A stretch of DNA of 64,000 nucleotides from Cupriavidus pauculus (GCF_008801835.1 NZ_VZOW01000010.1:62001-126000); one strand, 5' to 3'. Positions 10,801 through 20,590 are shown, numbered from the stretch's first letter. Notes: a model not told the origin generated them from the sequence alone. Numbers and translations are program-made.

Positions 10801-12596
10801 TCGGCGTGAGCGCCGAATACCTGGCATCGGCCGACCAGATCCAGATCAAGATGGCGCAGGGCGCGAAGCCGGGCGAAGGCGGCCAGTTACCGGGCCACAA
10901 GGTGTCCGACTACATCGGCAAGCTGCGCTATTCGGTGCCCGGCGTTGGCCTGATTTCGCCGCCGCCGCACCACGATATCTACTCGATCGAAGATCTGGCA
11001 CAGCTGATCCACGACCTGAAGAACGTGAACCCGGCGTCGGACATCTCGGTCAAGCTGGTGTCCGAAGTGGGCGTGGGTACCGTGGCAGCCGGAGTGGCCA
11101 AGGCCAAGGCCGACCACGTGGTGATCGCCGGTCATGACGGTGGCACTGGCGCATCGCCGTGGTCGTCGATCAAGCACGCCGGCACGCCGTGGGAACTGGG
11201 CCTGGCCGAGACGCAACAGACGCTGATGCTCAACGGTCTGCGCAACCGTATCCGCGTGCAGGCCGATGGTCAGATGAAGACCGGCCGCGACGTCGTGATC
11301 GGCGCGCTGCTGGGCGCCGACGAGTTCGGTTTTGCCACCGCGCCGCTGGTGGCCGAAGGCTGCATCATGATGCGCAAGTGCCACCTGAACACCTGCCCGG
11401 TGGGCGTGGCGACGCAGGATCCGGCACTGCGCAAGAAGTTCCAGGGCAAGCCCGAGCACGTGGTGAACTTCTTCTTCTTCGTTGCCGAGGAAGCGCGCGA
11501 AATCATGGCGCAACTGGGCATCCGCACGTTTGACGAACTGATCGGCCGCGCTGACCTGCTCGACACGCGCGCCGGGATCGAGCACTGGAAGGCCCGCGGC
11601 CTGGACTTCGGCCGCATCTTCTACCAGCCGCCGTTCCCGGCCGATGTGCCGCGCTACCACACCGACGTGCAGGACCACGGTCTGTCGGTGGAAGCCGGCA
11701 AGGCACTGGACCACACGCTGATCGCCAAGGCGCGTCCGGCGATCGACAAGGGCGAACGTGTGTCGTTCATCCAGCCGGTCAAGAACGTGAACCGCACGGT
11801 CGGCGCGATGCTGTCGGGCGTGGTGGCCAAGCAGTACGGCCATGAGGGCCTGCCGGACGACACGATCCACATCCAGTTCCAGGGCACGGCCGGCCAGTCG
11901 TTCGGCGCGTTCCTGGCGCACGGCATCACGATCGACCTCGTGGGCGACGCCAACGACTACGTCGGCAAGGGTCTGTCGGGCGGCCGAGTGATCGTGCGCG
12001 CGCCGCATGAATTCCGCGGCGATCCGACGCGCAACATTATCGTCGGCAATACCGTACTGTACGGCGCAATCGCGGGCGAGGCGTTCTTCAACGGCGTGGC
12101 CGGCGAGCGTTTCGCGGTGCGTAATTCGGGCGCCACGGCCGTGGTGGAAGGCACCGGCGACCACGGTTGCGAATACATGACGGGCGGCACCGTGGTGGTG
12201 CTGGGCAGCACCGGCCGCAACTTCGCGGCGGGCATGTCGGGCGGCGTGGCCTACGTGTATGACGAGGATGGCCTGTTCGACCGTCGCTGCAATACGTCGA
12301 TGGTGGCGCTGGAAGCCGTGCTGGCTTCGGCCGACCAGCAGAAGGGTCAGCCGGAAGCGCAATGGCACAAGATCGGCGGCAAGCGTCAGCTCGACGAAGT
12401 CATCCTGCGCGATCTGATCGAACAGCACTTCCGCCACACTGGTTCGGAGCGCGCCAAGGCATTGCTGGCCGACTGGACCACGGCACGCCGCAAGTTCGTC
12501 AAGGTCTTCCCGACCGAGTACAAGCGCGCGCTGGGCGAAATGTACGCCAAGGAACAGGCTGCCCGCGACAACGATCGCGAACCGGTAGCCGCCTGA
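7833..12596 (+). CDS. gltB: Glutamate synthase (NADPH), large subunit
   Basis: With GltD it makes two glutamates from glutamine and 2-oxoglutarate, the main ammonium-assimilation route. The protein is about 1,587 residues, normal for the family. A short propeptide precedes the nucleophile Cys29 (in HDACGVG), which is exposed by self-cleavage and releases ammonia from glutamine. A central domain, an FMN-binding synthase domain and a C-terminal beta-helix domain follow. The 3Fe-4S site is seen in [13 protein letters not shown]. The GTG at 7833 was chosen because it puts the nucleophile at a typical distance; the frame is open upstream to 7704 without family resemblance. gltD follows after 113 bases. 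Confidence 0.97.
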   Translation: MDHSQQPTDLAARPQAQGLYDPSNEHDACGVGMVAHIKGKKSHEIISQGLKILENLDHRGAVGADALMGDGAGILIQIPDQFYREEMAKQGVKLPPAGEYGVGMIFLPKEHASRLACEQELERTVRLEGQVVLGWRDVPVDCNMPMSPTVRTTEPVIRQIFIGRGRDIMTTDALERKLYVIRKTASHAIQALKLKHGKEYFVPSMSARTVVYKGLLLANQVGEYYRDLQDSRAVSALALVHQRFSTNTFPAWELAHPYRMVAHNGEINTVKGNVNWVNARTGAISSPVLGDDLPKLWPLIYPGQSDTASFDNCLELLTMAGYPLVHAMMMMIPEAWEQHTLMDDNRRAFYEYHAAMMEPWDGPAAICFTDGRQIGATLDRNGLRPARFYVTEDDFVVLASEAGVLPFPESRIVQKWRLQPGKMFLIDMEQGRIIDDKELKDNLANAKPYKSWIDAVRIKLDEIEAKPEDVAAEKKPVSPLLDRQQAFGYTQEDVKFLMAPMALAGEEATGSMGNDSPLAVLSSKNKTLYHYFKQLFAQVTNPPIDPIRENMVMSLVSFIGPKPNLLELNNINPPMRLEVAQPVLDFKDIAKIRNIEHYTGGKFRSYELNICYPVAWGKEGIEARLASLCAEAVDAVRSGYNILIVSDRRVDDGHVAIPALLATSAIHHHLVEKGLRTSAGLVVETGSAREVHHFALLAGYGAEAVHPYLAMETLADMAAGLSGDLSPEKAVKNFVKAIGKGLFKVMSKMGISTYMSYTGAQIFEAIGLSRELVQKYFHGTPSNVEGIGIFEVAEEALRLHRDAFGSSPVLQSMLDAGGEYAYRVRGEEHMWTPDSVAKLQHAVRADDGRGQYQTYKEYANIINDQSRRHMTLRGLFEFKVDPARAIPLDEVEPAKEIVKRFATGAMSLGSISTEAHATLAVAMNRIGGKSNTGEGGEDEKRYRNELRGIPIKQGDTFKSVLGDHVVEKDLELKDGDSLRSKIKQVASGRFGVSAEYLASADQIQIKMAQGAKPGEGGQLPGHKVSDYIGKLRYSVPGVGLISPPPHHDIYSIEDLAQLIHDLKNVNPASDISVKLVSEVGVGTVAAGVAKAKADHVVIAGHDGGTGASPWSSIKHAGTPWELGLAETQQTLMLNGLRNRIRVQADGQMKTGRDVVIGALLGADEFGFATAPLVAEGCIMMRKCHLNTCPVGVATQDPALRKKFQGKPEHVVNFFFFVAEEAREIMAQLGIRTFDELIGRADLLDTRAGIEHWKARGLDFGRIFYQPPFPADVPRYHTDVQDHGLSVEAGKALDHTLIAKARPAIDKGERVSFIQPVKNVNRTVGAMLSGVVAKQYGHEGLPDDTIHIQFQGTAGQSFGAFLAHGITIDLVGDANDYVGKGLSGGRVIVRAPHEFRGDPTRNIIVGNTVLYGAIAGEAFFNGVAGERFAVRNSGATAVVEGTGDHGCEYMTGGTVVVLGSTGRNFAAGMSGGVAYVYDEDGLFDRRCNTSMVALEAVLASADQQKGQPEAQWHKIGGKRQLDEVILRDLIEQHFRHTGSERAKALLADWTTARRKFVKVFPTEYKRALGEMYAKEQAARDNDREPVAA

Positions 12597-12616
12597 CCGG
12601 CAGCCACACGACGAGA

Positions 12617-12642
12617 GGCGCCGCGGCCCGTGCCGCGGCGCC
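12617..12642 (+). other. Perfect GC-rich hairpin between gltB and gltD
   Basis: A 10-bp perfect inverted repeat (12617-12626 with 12633-12642) with a 6-base loop sits in the 113-base gap between the two subunit genes. No T-run follows, so it is not a normal terminator. It could stabilise the gltB end of the message or tune GltB to GltD ratio. Confidence 0.7.
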
Positions 12643-12709
12643 AACAAGATACTGACCCCACGCGAGGCCGGCACGGCCGCCTCGCGCCAAGCAAGACCAA
12701 GGATGCAAC

Positions 12710-14176
12710 ATGGGTAAGGCGACTGGCTTTCTCGAATTTCCGCGCCAGAACGAAGGCTACGAACCCGTAGTCAAGCGCGTGAAGCACTACAAGGAATTCG
12801 TCTTCGCACTGTCGGACAGCGAAGCGAAGATCCAGGGCGCGCGCTGCATGGATTGCGGGATTCCGTTCTGCAACAACGGCTGCCCCGTCAACAACATCAT
12901 TCCCGACTTTAACGACTTGGTGTATCGCCAGGACTGGAAGTCGGCCATCGAAGTCCTGCACCAGACCAACAATTTCCCCGAGTTCACGGGCCGCATCTGC
13001 CCGGCGCCGTGCGAGGCGGCGTGCACGCTGGGCATCAATGAACTGCCGGTCGGCATCAAGTCGATCGAGCACGCGATCATCGACAAGGCTTGGGAAGAGG
13101 GTTGGGTGGAGCCGCAGGTGCCCAAGCACAAGACGGGCAAGACGGTCGCCGTAGTGGGCTCCGGTCCCGCGGGCATGGCTGCGGCGCAGCAACTGGCGCG
13201 CGCCGGTCACGACGTGACCGTGTTCGAAAAGAACGATCGCATCGGCGGCCTACTGCGCTATGGCATTCCCGACTTCAAGATGGAGAAGGGCCTGATCGAC
13301 CGCCGCATTGAACAGATGCAGGCCGAAGGCGTGACGTTCCGCCCGGGAGTGATGGTGACCGATGGCGACAAGCTGCCGGCCGGCATCAAGAACTACGCGC
13401 GTGAAACGGTCTCGGCCCAGGCGCTGATGGAACAGTTCGACGCCGTGGTGCTGGCCGGCGGCGCCGAAGTGCCGCGCGACCTGCCGGTGCCGGGGCGCGA
13501 TCTGGCCGGCGTGCACTACGCGCTGGAAATGCTGATCCCGCAGAACAAGGAAGTGGCCGGCGACGGCATCAACGAAATCCGCGCCGACGGCAAGCACGTG
13601 ATCGTGATCGGCGGCGGCGACACGGGTTCCGATTGCGTGGGCACGTCGAACCGTCACGGTGCCGCATCGGTGACGCAATTCGAACTGCTGCCGCAACCGC
13701 CCGAAGAAGAGAACAAGCCGCTGGTCTGGCCGTACTGGCCGATCAAGCTGCGCACGTCGTCGTCGCACGACGAGGGCTGCTCGCGCGACTGGTCGATCGC
13801 CACCAAGGAATTCATCGGCGAAAACGGCAAGGTCACCGCGCTGAAGGCATGCCGCGTGGAGTGGAAGGACGGCAAGATGCAGGAAGTGCCGGGCAGCGAG
13901 TTCGTGCTGCCGGCAGACCTGGTGCTGCTGGCGATGGGCTTCACCAACCCGGTGGGTTCGGTGCTCGATGCGTTTGGCGTGGACACCGATGCGCGCAAGA
14001 ACGCCAAGGCGTCGACCGATGGCGACCGTGCGTACTACACCAACGTGCCGAAGGTGTTTGCCGCCGGCGACGTGCGTCGCGGCCAGTCGCTGGTGGTCTG
14101 GGCGATCCGCGAAGGTCGCCAGGCCGCCCGTTCGGTCGACACGTTCCTGATGGGACACTCCGAGCTGCCGCGCTGA
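12710..14176 (+). CDS. gltD: Glutamate synthase (NADPH), small subunit
   Basis: This 488-residue flavoprotein takes electrons from NADPH and passes them through iron-sulfur clusters to GltB. Two N-terminal cysteine groups for 4Fe-4S clusters are visible (C46, C49, C54, C58 and C97, C101, C105). An FAD Rossmann motif (GSGPAG, about 150-155) and an NADPH motif (GGGDTGSD, about 295-303) follow. The C-terminal AAGD segment closes the FAD site. The ATG at 12710 sits five bases after an AAGGATG ribosome site region. A strong terminator lies just downstream. Confidence 0.97.
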   Translation: MGKATGFLEFPRQNEGYEPVVKRVKHYKEFVFALSDSEAKIQGARCMDCGIPFCNNGCPVNNIIPDFNDLVYRQDWKSAIEVLHQTNNFPEFTGRICPAPCEAACTLGINELPVGIKSIEHAIIDKAWEEGWVEPQVPKHKTGKTVAVVGSGPAGMAAAQQLARAGHDVTVFEKNDRIGGLLRYGIPDFKMEKGLIDRRIEQMQAEGVTFRPGVMVTDGDKLPAGIKNYARETVSAQALMEQFDAVVLAGGAEVPRDLPVPGRDLAGVHYALEMLIPQNKEVAGDGINEIRADGKHVIVIGGGDTGSDCVGTSNRHGAASVTQFELLPQPPEEENKPLVWPYWPIKLRTSSSHDEGCSRDWSIATKEFIGENGKVTALKACRVEWKDGKMQEVPGSEFVLPADLVLLAMGFTNPVGSVLDAFGVDTDARKNAKASTDGDRAYYTNVPKVFAAGDVRRGQSLVVWAIREGRQAARSVDTFLMGHSELPR

Positions 14177-14191
14177 TCGCGCGTTGTAGGT

Positions 14192-14228
14192 AAAAAAGCC
14201 CGCACGGGGTTCTCCGGGCGGGCTTTTT
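14192..14228 (+). terminator. Bidirectional terminator after gltD
   Basis: A GCCCGC/GCGGGC stem flanked by A-run and T-run (14192-14203 with 14218-14228) forms a symmetrical terminator between gltD and the oppositely oriented DUF1493 gene. It can serve both transcripts. Confidence 0.92.
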
Positions 14229-14254
14229 GTTTTGGGACACGGTAGATCAGGGTC

Positions 14255-14590
14255 CTATGGCGTTTCCCATACCCCCGCCTCGATTGCCCGCTCCAGCATG
14301 CCGATGGTCAGTGGCAGCCTCTCGTACTTTTGACGAGTTTTCCGCGAGAACGGCATGGCGAGGATCTCGAGCAGATTGAAGCCCTCCGCGCAGAAGTAAC
14401 GCTGAAACGCGTAGTCGCCACGATCGATGCCAAAGTGCTCGAGTAATTTCTCCATGAATTCAAAGGCTTCGTCGCCCGTTAGGTCCAGGTCGCGTTCAAG
14501 GCTGTCGGTGCGGGAAATGCGTCTGCCTTCCGGAAGGCCAGTGCTTTGTCGAATAAAAGCGGTAAGTGTCGCAAGCGTAGCGTCTGTCAT
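14255..14590 (-). CDS. DUF1493 family protein
   Basis: This 111-residue protein resembles the DUF1493 family, a small acyl-carrier-like helical fold. Family hints are the acidic [23 protein letters not shown] block (about residues 35-57; a Gly-Asp-Glu-Ala follows the Leu-Asp-Leu strand), then a YF..EGFNLLE segment. No serine in an obvious phosphopantetheine context is seen, so carrier function is not supported. Its ATG at 14590 overlaps the stop of the upstream 66-residue frame (ATGA), suggesting a two-gene unit. The role is unknown. Confidence 0.75.
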   Translation of the reverse strand: MTDATLATLTAFIRQSTGLPEGRRISRTDSLERDLDLTGDEAFEFMEKLLEHFGIDRGDYAFQRYFCAEGFNLLEILAMPFSRKTRQKYERLPLTIGMLERAIEAGVWETP

Positions 14591-14787
14591 GAGAAGACCT
14601 TGTCCAGAAGTAATTCTCCGGGCGAAAGACTTTCGTGGATGCCATAGCGATAGGTGTTGCCCATACATAGCTCTAACTCTATTGAGCGGGAAACCGTGTC
14701 GCCATGCCGCCGGTGAAGAAATCGGACTTCAGCGAGTTCCCGGTCGGACTTGCTGCACGTCAAATACCGGGCGAGATGTTTGGTCAC
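14587..14787 (-). CDS. Small hypothetical protein coupled to DUF1493 gene
   Basis: This 66-residue frame begins with ATG at 14787 and ends in an ATGA overlap with the DUF1493 start, which is the main reason to call it real. The sequence is charged and soluble-looking, with no signal peptide, membrane segment or motif that I recognise. It ends in a hydrophobic [16 protein letters not shown] tail. Base composition of this pair is less GC-extreme than the flanking genes. The start could be internal. Confidence 0.5.
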   Translation of the reverse strand: MTKHLARYLTCSKSDRELAEVRFLHRRHGDTVSRSIELELCMGNTYRYGIHESLSPGELLLDKVFS

Positions 14788-14806
14788 TCAACCTGTCAGC
14801 CTCCCG

Positions 14807-15331
14807 TCAACCGCCGAATCTACGCTCCATGAGGATGGCGTCGGCGCCGTAGGCGGCCAGTTTGTGGGCGTGGGGAGCGGCTTCGTGTGCGGTGAGCGGG
14901 GCGTACCCGATCCTGCGCCACCAGGTGGCGGCCGATTGTACGGCGATCAGGCGTGACGAGGTCAGGCCAAGTGCGCGGGCCGACTGTTCGGCGGTGGCGT
15001 ATAGGCGGGCGGCCAGGCCGGTGCCTTGGCCGGCCGGCGCCACGGCCATGTCGTGGACGAACCAGGTCAGGGGAGTGGCGGGTGGCCAGTCGCGCGCGAG
15101 CACGCCGTCGAGCGCCGGGAGCGTGGCCTCCGGCCAGGCGTGGGTGAACAGGTAGGCGGCCAGTCGGCCTTCGGGCAGGGCAGCCACCCAGCAGGTGGCG
15201 GGCGACAGGCGTAGCCGGCTTGCCAGCGCCTGCCGGGTTTCGATCAGACCATTGCCATAGCACTGCGCCTGGACCGCGAGCACGGCAGGCAAATCGGCCT
15301 CTTGCATGAGGCGCACGATGATTTCGGACAT
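14807..15331 (-). CDS. GNAT family N-acetyltransferase
   Basis: This 174-residue protein has the GNAT fold pattern: an N-terminal VRLMQEADLPAVLAVQ strand-helix, a central beta strand WFVHDMAVAPAGQGTGLAARL that carries the acetyl-CoA loop (Q-G-T-G-L-A), and a C-terminal WWRRIGYAP signature. It should transfer an acetyl group from acetyl-CoA to an amine; the substrate cannot be inferred. It is encoded convergent to gltD, 19 bases upstream of the unknown small frame on the same strand. It may be transcribed with the DUF1493 pair. Confidence 0.88.
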   Translation of the reverse strand: MSEIIVRLMQEADLPAVLAVQAQCYGNGLIETRQALASRLRLSPATCWVAALPEGRLAAYLFTHAWPEATLPALDGVLARDWPPATPLTWFVHDMAVAPAGQGTGLAARLYATAEQSARALGLTSSRLIAVQSAATWWRRIGYAPLTAHEAAPHAHKLAAYGADAILMERRFGG

Positions 15332-15503
15332 CCCGTGATTATACGAACGCTCACATCCGGGTCCTCCCGGAGAGCGTTTACGCGGTCTGTGCCCGCTCTC
15401 GTATTGTCCCTACAATTTCTCCAAAAGATAACGAAGAAACTGCCTCGAATCCCTTTCAGCCGATGTGGTGCTGCGGACGTGTGCCGCGGTCCGGAGGAAA
15501 TTG

Positions 15504-16592
15504 ATGTCCGAAGTGCGCAAATGCATGCGTCTTTGGCGAGGTAAAGCGAATTTGCCCATGCTCGCCGCTCGGTGGCTCAGTGTGTCGATGGCCTGCGTGG
15601 CGAGTTCGGCAACAGCCCTGGCGCAACCTCCCGCCTTTGCCCAGCTCGCCAGCATTCCGCCTGTTAGCCGGGCCGAAATGGCGGGCCGTTCCGTGACGTT
15701 CCCCGCGCGCGCCTTGCGCATGATCGTTCCATTCCCGGCTGGAGGCGTGGCCGACGCCGTCGCGCGGCTGCTGGCCGAGCGTCTCGCGGTGCGGCTTGGC
15801 GTGCCCGTCGAGGTCGACAACCGGCCCGGCTCGGCAGGCACGATGGCCGGCGATATGGTCGCCAAAGCCAATTCGGACGGACATACGCTGCTGTTTCACC
15901 AGGCCAATATGCTGATTCAGCCCGGTCTCGAACCGGTGCCGTACGACGTGATCCGCGACTTCACACCAGTGGCCCGCGTCGCGGCGACCCCGCTCTTTCT
16001 TGTGATCGACGGGCATCTGCCGATGACAACCGTGCAGCAATGGGTCACGGCGGTCCGTTCAAGCCCGGCGTCCTACAGCTACGGTTATGGCCAGCCCGGC
16101 AGCCCTTCGCATCTGTATGCCGAATATGCCGTGCGCGGTATTCCCAACAGCGTGCCGCTGGTCACCGCCAAGGGCGAAAGCGCTGTCGTGCAGGAAATGC
16201 TGGCGGGCCGCATCAGCGCCTGTTTCTGTTCGTGGAGCTCGGTCCAGTCCCATGTCCGCTCGGGCGCGCTGAAAATTCTCGGTGTGACGGGGCCGATGCG
16301 GTCGCCCGTGGTGCCCAGCGCGCCGACGCTGCAGGAATCGGGCATGGAGGGATATGGCGCCCTTGCCTGGTACGGCGTCATGGCCCCCGCCAAGACCCCG
16401 CGCGCCATCATTGCGCGACTGGCCAATGAGCTGGACAGTGTGACCAACGAACGAGATGTGCGCGCGCAGTTACTTGCGGCGGGGCTCTCGCCGGTGCGCG
16501 ATTCCCCGGAAGCCTTTGCGACGGCGATTCGCTCGGAATCCGTGCAATGGCAGGTCATTCTGCGCCAGGCCGGGCCGCGCGCCGAACCCTGA
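15504..16592 (+). CDS. Bug-family (TctC-like) periplasmic binding protein
   Basis: This 362-residue exported protein belongs to the tripartite tricarboxylate receptor family that is greatly expanded in Burkholderiales. A signal peptide at about residues 18-41 ends near ALAQ. The family core follows: IVPFPAGGVADAVARL, an NRPGSAGT loop that grips carboxylates, and a C-terminal domain. The ATG at 15504 has an excellent GGAGGA ribosome site seven bases upstream and was preferred to an earlier frame opening at 15465. No TctA or TctB membrane partner is nearby, as is usual for orphan Bug proteins. The ligand is unknown. Confidence 0.9.
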   Translation: MSEVRKCMRLWRGKANLPMLAARWLSVSMACVASSATALAQPPAFAQLASIPPVSRAEMAGRSVTFPARALRMIVPFPAGGVADAVARLLAERLAVRLGVPVEVDNRPGSAGTMAGDMVAKANSDGHTLLFHQANMLIQPGLEPVPYDVIRDFTPVARVAATPLFLVIDGHLPMTTVQQWVTAVRSSPASYSYGYGQPGSPSHLYAEYAVRGIPNSVPLVTAKGESAVVQEMLAGRISACFCSWSSVQSHVRSGALKILGVTGPMRSPVVPSAPTLQESGMEGYGALAWYGVMAPAKTPRAIIARLANELDSVTNERDVRAQLLAAGLSPVRDSPEAFATAIRSESVQWQVILRQAGPRAEP

Positions 16593-16711
16593 CTATCAGT
16601 GCGACCGGCGGTATGTCCGGCCTGGGACTCGCTGCAAGAGCAGATTGTTGTCGCCGGTGCAATGGTGAGATCACCACACGGGACGATAGCGGATAGGTGG
16701 TAGCCCTTATA

Positions 16712-17593
16712 ATGGCCGTCCATCCAAATCCCGCCCCCCAAGTGACCGCTATCGTGCCGAATCCGTCTGGCCAGCTTTTTACCGGCCCGAATGTCGTCGA
16801 GCTTGCGGATGTAGATTTTGCATACGCGCCCGGCGATAAGCCCATTCTTAGCGGGCTTTCCATGCGTTTTCCGCGCGGGAAGGTAGTCGCGGTCATGGGT
16901 GGCTCGGGTTGCGGCAAGACCACCGTGATGCGCCTGATCGGCGGCATGGTGCGTCCGCAGCGCGGCAGCGTCACATTCAACGGCGCGGATATCGACGCGA
17001 TGGGCCAGAAGGACCTCTATGCGGTCCGCCGCCAGATGGGCATGCTGTTCCAGTTCGGCGCGCTGTTCACCGATCTGTCGGTCTTCGACAATGTGGCGTT
17101 TCCGTTGCGCGAGCACACCGACCTGCCCGAATCGATGATTCGCGACCTGGTGCTGATGAAGCTCAACGCGGTGGGGCTGCGCGGCGCGCGCAACCTGATG
17201 CCCGCACAGATTTCGGGCGGCATGGCGCGGCGGGTCGCGCTGGCGCGGGCGATCGCGCTCGATCCCGCGCTGCTGATGTACGACGAACCATTCGCCGGAC
17301 TCGATCCGATTTCGCTCGGTCTGACCGCGAAACTGATCCGCGATCTCAACGACGCGCTGGGCGCCACGACGATCATCGTCTCGCATGACGTGCAGGAGAC
17401 GTTCCAGATCGCCGACTACGTCTATTTCATTGCAAACGGCGGAATTGCCGCCGCAGGCGCGCCCGAGGACCTGCGCGCGTCGAGCGATCCGTTCGTGCGG
17501 CAGTTCGTCCACGCGCAGGCCGATGGCCCGGTGCCGTTTCACTATGCCGCCCCGTCGCTGGCCGACGATTTTCTTGCCGGAGGCGCGCGTTGA
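16712..17593 (+). CDS. mlaF: MlaF, ATPase of the Mla phospholipid transporter
   Basis: This ABC ATPase of about 293 residues powers the MlaFEDB complex, which moves phospholipids between inner and outer membranes. Walker A (GGSGCGKTT), signature (SGGMARR) and Walker B ([10 protein letters not shown]) are intact. Starts at 16697 (GTG), 16712 (ATG) and 16742 (GTG) are all possible. A TATAAT string overlaps the ATG at 16712; if that is a -10 box, the true start would be 16742. The stop overlaps the mlaE start. Confidence 0.95.
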   Translation: MAVHPNPAPQVTAIVPNPSGQLFTGPNVVELADVDFAYAPGDKPILSGLSMRFPRGKVVAVMGGSGCGKTTVMRLIGGMVRPQRGSVTFNGADIDAMGQKDLYAVRRQMGMLFQFGALFTDLSVFDNVAFPLREHTDLPESMIRDLVLMKLNAVGLRGARNLMPAQISGGMARRVALARAIALDPALLMYDEPFAGLDPISLGLTAKLIRDLNDALGATTIIVSHDVQETFQIADYVYFIANGGIAAAGAPEDLRASSDPFVRQFVHAQADGPVPFHYAAPSLADDFLAGGAR

Positions 17594-18366
17594 CCGGCTT
17601 CTTCACCACTATCGGCGCCGCCGTGCGCCAGTTCGTCGCGGGCCTGGGCCGCGCCACGCGCATGTTCTTCGCGCTGCTGGCGTTGTCGCCCGCATTGTTG
17701 CGCCGCTCCCGGCTGGTGTCCGACCAAGTGTTCTTCGTCGGCAACCTGTCGCTGGTGATCATCGCCGTGTCGGGGCTTTTCGTCGGTTTCGTGCTGGGTC
17801 TGCAAGGCTATTACACGCTGAACCGCTACGGCTCCGAACAGGCGCTCGGCCTATTGGTGGCGCTGTCGCTGGTGCGCGAGCTGGGACCGGTCGTTTCCGC
17901 GCTGCTGTTTGCGGGCCGCGCCGGCACGTCGCTAACTGCCGAAATCGGCCTGATGAAGGCGGGCGAACAACTCACCGCAATGGAAATGATGGCGGTCAAT
18001 CCGCTGCAGCGCGTGATCGCGCCGCGCTTCTGGGCCGGCGTCATCGCCATGCCGATCCTGGCCGCCATCTTCAGCGCGGTCGGCGTGCTCGGTGGCTATC
18101 TGGTGGGCGTGCAACTGATCGGCGTGGACGCCGGCGCGTTCTGGTCGCAGATGCAGGGCGGCGTCGACGTGCGCGCCGATATCCTCAATGGCGTGATCAA
18201 GAGCTTCATTTTTGGCATCGCCGTGACGTTTATCGCTTTGTATCAAGGTTTTGAAGCCAACCCGACGCCGGAAGGCGTGTCGCGCGCCACCACTCGCACC
18301 GTGGTGATGGCTTCGCTCGCCGTGCTGGGGCTGGACTTCCTGCTGACCGCGCTGATGTTCAGCTGA
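17590..18366 (+). CDS. mlaE: MlaE, permease of the Mla phospholipid transporter
   Basis: This 258-residue inner-membrane protein has five or six hydrophobic segments and the MlaE family core ([27 protein letters not shown], split here by its conserved Gly-Arg-Ala-Gly). The likely start is TTG at 17590, overlapping the mlaF TGA, so the two are translationally coupled. Two MlaE copies form the membrane dimer on which MlaF and the MlaD ring sit. Confidence 0.95.
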   Translation: MTGFFTTIGAAVRQFVAGLGRATRMFFALLALSPALLRRSRLVSDQVFFVGNLSLVIIAVSGLFVGFVLGLQGYYTLNRYGSEQALGLLVALSLVRELGPVVSALLFAGRAGTSLTAEIGLMKAGEQLTAMEMMAVNPLQRVIAPRFWAGVIAMPILAAIFSAVGVLGGYLVGVQLIGVDAGAFWSQMQGGVDVRADILNGVIKSFIFGIAVTFIALYQGFEANPTPEGVSRATTRTVVMASLAVLGLDFLLTALMFS

Positions 18367-18404
18367 GGCCGGCCTTACCGACAAGCATTCGACAAGAGAC
18401 TCGC

Positions 18405-18974
18405 ATGAAGAAAAATTCGCTCGACTACTGGGTGGGGCTGTTCGTGGTGTTGGGCTTTGCCGCGCTGCTGTTCCTGGCGCTGAAGGCTGGCAACATGAGC
18501 AGCTTCTCGTTCCAGGACACGTATGCCGTCACCGCGCAGTTCGACAATATTGGCGGACTGAAACCGCGCGCGCCCGTGAAGAGCGCCGGTGTGGTGGTCG
18601 GCCGCGTGGCATCGATCAATTTCGATGACAAGCAGTACTTGGCCACGGTGACGTTGAACCTGGAAAAGCGCTATCAGTTTCCCAAGGACACGTCGGCCAA
18701 GATCCTGACTTCGGGTTTGCTCGGCGAGCAGTACATCGGCCTGGAAGCCGGCGGCGACGACAAGATGCTGGCGCAGGGCAGCAAAATCACGATGACGCAA
18801 TCGGCTGTCGTGCTGGAAAACCTGATCGGCCAGTTCCTCTATAACAAGGCGGCCGATGCGGGCGCCAGCGGCGGCGCGTCGTCTTCCCAATCTTCGTCTT
18901 CTTCTTCGTCGAATACGTCCGGTTCGGGGGCGGCCGCATTGCCGGCCGCGCCAGGCATGGGCGGCAACAAATGA
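18405..18974 (+). CDS. mlaD: MlaD, MCE-domain ring subunit of the Mla transporter
   Basis: This 189-residue protein has one N-terminal membrane anchor (about 9-27) followed by a single MCE domain (about 38-130, with VKSAGVVVGRV and GLLGEQYIGLE). MlaD forms a hexameric ring that guides lipids from MlaE to periplasmic MlaC. The C-terminal tail (about 150-189) is unusual, low-complexity and rich in Ser, Ala and Gly with an almost unbroken serine run. Its stop overlaps the mlaA start (ATGA). Confidence 0.95.
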   Translation: MKKNSLDYWVGLFVVLGFAALLFLALKAGNMSSFSFQDTYAVTAQFDNIGGLKPRAPVKSAGVVVGRVASINFDDKQYLATVTLNLEKRYQFPKDTSAKILTSGLLGEQYIGLEAGGDDKMLAQGSKITMTQSAVVLENLIGQFLYNKAADAGASGGASSSQSSSSSSSNTSGSGAAALPAAPGMGGNK

Positions 18975-19741
18975 TTGCATTCTCTCGCTTGATCGCGGCG
19001 TCGGGGGCCGCGCTTGTCCTGGCCGGTTGCGCCACCGGACCGAACGCCAATCCGGCGGATCCGCTGGAGCCGTTCAACCGGGGTGTCTCGACGTTCAACG
19101 ACAATCTCGATAAATACGCGCTGAAGCCGGTGGCCGAAGGCTATCAGGACTATGTGCCGTCGCCGGTGCGCACCGCGGTTGGCAACTTCTTCTCGAACGT
19201 CAGCGATGTTTACTCGGCCGCCAACAACCTGCTGCAGGGCAAGCCCTCGCGCGCGGCCGAGGATACGATGCGCGTGGCGATCAACAGCGTGCTCGGTATC
19301 GGCGGGCTGATCGACATTGCCACGCCCGCCGGCCTGCCGAAGTACAAGGAGGATTTCGGCCAGACGCTGGGCGTGTGGGGCATGCCGTCCGGACCGTACC
19401 TGGTCCTGCCGCTGTTCGGCCCCAGCAGCGTGCGCGATGCGTCGGGCATGGTAGTCGACCGCTTCATGGACCCGACCAGCTATATCTCGCCGTGGTACGC
19501 CGGTCTTTCGCTGTCCGCGGTCCGTGTCGTCGATGGTCGTGCGCAACTGCTTGGCGCGTCGAACCTGATCGAAGCGGCGGCGCTGGACAAGTACGCTTTC
19601 CTGCGCGATTCGTATCTCCAGCGTCGCCAGTACTTGATCCACGATGGCAATCCGCCGTCGCAGGACGATGACGACGCACCGCCGACCAAGGATCCGAAGG
19701 ACGATGGCGCGGCGCCGCCGGCCGCGCCAAAAGCTGGCTGA
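18971..19741 (+). CDS. mlaA: MlaA (VacJ), outer-membrane lipoprotein of the Mla pathway
   Basis: This 256-residue lipoprotein carries a lipobox (LAGC, Cys about 19) and the MlaA core (DPLEPFNRGV, then the VRTAVGNFFSN and FGQTLGVWGMPSGPYLVLPLFGP regions). MlaA removes mislocalised phospholipids from the outer leaflet, working with a porin. The C-terminus is an acidic, proline-rich tail. Here mlaA is inside the mla operon; in E. coli it is at a separate locus. The ATG overlaps the mlaD stop. Confidence 0.95.
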   Translation: MIAFSRLIAASGAALVLAGCATGPNANPADPLEPFNRGVSTFNDNLDKYALKPVAEGYQDYVPSPVRTAVGNFFSNVSDVYSAANNLLQGKPSRAAEDTMRVAINSVLGIGGLIDIATPAGLPKYKEDFGQTLGVWGMPSGPYLVLPLFGPSSVRDASGMVVDRFMDPTSYISPWYAGLSLSAVRVVDGRAQLLGASNLIEAAALDKYAFLRDSYLQRRQYLIHDGNPPSQDDDDAPPTKDPKDDGAAPPAAPKAG

Positions 19742-19798
19742 GGCCCGTTGGGCAAGCTGGTCAAGGTCTTGCGGCGGCTGTGAGCGCGCTGTGAGGCC

Positions 19799-19854
19799 TG
19801 AAACAAAGTGTTTGAAAGTGGCGTTTGTTTCATCTCGGCATGCCACGTCATGCC
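19799..19854 (+). other. Two adjacent perfect inverted repeats between mlaA and mlaC
   Basis: The first is TGAAACAAA at 19799-19807 with TTTGTTTCA at 19824-19832 around a 16-base loop. The second is GGCATG at 19837-19842 with CATGCC at 19849-19854 around a 6-base loop. They lie in the 225-base gap before mlaC, which is otherwise gene-free. They could be an operator for an internal promoter or RNA hairpins protecting the upstream message. Confidence 0.6.
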
Positions 19855-19966
19855 GGCGCCTGTGTTTCAATGTTTTCCGATGCTGGCGCCGCGCCGCTGT
19901 ATTGGATGGGCCAGATAGCGGGGCTTGCCTCGGACATCGCCCGGAATGGAAAAGGACATAACCGAT

Positions 19967-20590
19967 ATGCTTAAGCGACTGCTGCTTCCCTTTCTTACCG
20001 TTTTCGCCTTCGCGGGCGCCGCGCAGGCGCAGCAGGCCGACGCCACCTCGCCCGATGCGCTGGTGAAATCCGTGGTCAGCGATGTGATGGCCACCGTCAA
20101 GAGCGACAAGGACATGCAGGCCGGCAACGTCGGCAAGATCACCCAACTGGTTGAACAGAAGATCCTGCCGCACGCCAACTTCACCAAGACCACGCAGATC
20201 GCGATGGGTCGCAATTGGTCGAAGGCTTCGCCGGAACAACAGAAGGTCATCACCGACGAATTCAAGACGCTGCTGATCCGCACCTACGCCGGCGCGATTG
20301 CGCAGATCCGCGACCAGCAGGTGCAGTTCCGCCCATATCGCGGCACGGCTGACGATACCGATGCCACGATCCGCACGCAGGTGATCAACAAGGGCGAGCC
20401 GATTCAGCTCGACTACCGCCTGGAAAAGACCGCGCAAGGCTGGAAGGTCTATGACATCAACGTGCTGGGCGCGTGGCTGACCGAGGCGTACAAGGGCAGC
20501 TTCAATACGATCGCCACCCAGCAGGGCGTGGACGGCATCATCAAGACGCTGCAGGACCGCAATCGTCAGCTGGCCAACGCCAAGAGCTGA
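19967..20590 (+). CDS. mlaC: MlaC, periplasmic phospholipid carrier
   Basis: This 207-residue protein shuttles phospholipids between MlaA at the outer membrane and MlaD at the inner membrane. It has a clear signal peptide (about 1-20, cleavage after AQA) and the MlaC core (HANFTKTTQIAMGRNW, then an IRTQVINKGEPIQLDYRL strand pair split by Gly-Glu-Pro). The ATG at 19967 begins the signal peptide; ATG at 19946 is possible but adds a polar stretch before it. An intrinsic terminator follows, separating it partly from mlaB. Confidence 0.95.
   Translation: MLKRLLLPFLTVFAFAGAAQAQQADATSPDALVKSVVSDVMATVKSDKDMQAGNVGKITQLVEQKILPHANFTKTTQIAMGRNWSKASPEQQKVITDEFKTLLIRTYAGAIAQIRDQQVQFRPYRGTADDTDATIRTQVINKGEPIQLDYRLEKTAQGWKVYDINVLGAWLTEAYKGSFNTIATQQGVDGIIKTLQDRNRQLANAKS

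Noticed and set aside
7716..12674. Two long minus-strand open frames opposite gltB
   Set aside because: They follow the codon pattern of gltB and have no ribosome sites or recognisable domains.
16708..16713. TATAAT at the mlaF start as a firm promoter
   Set aside because: There is no -35 at 16-18 bases (GATAGC is found), and the string overlaps a possible start codon, so it was not listed as a promoter.
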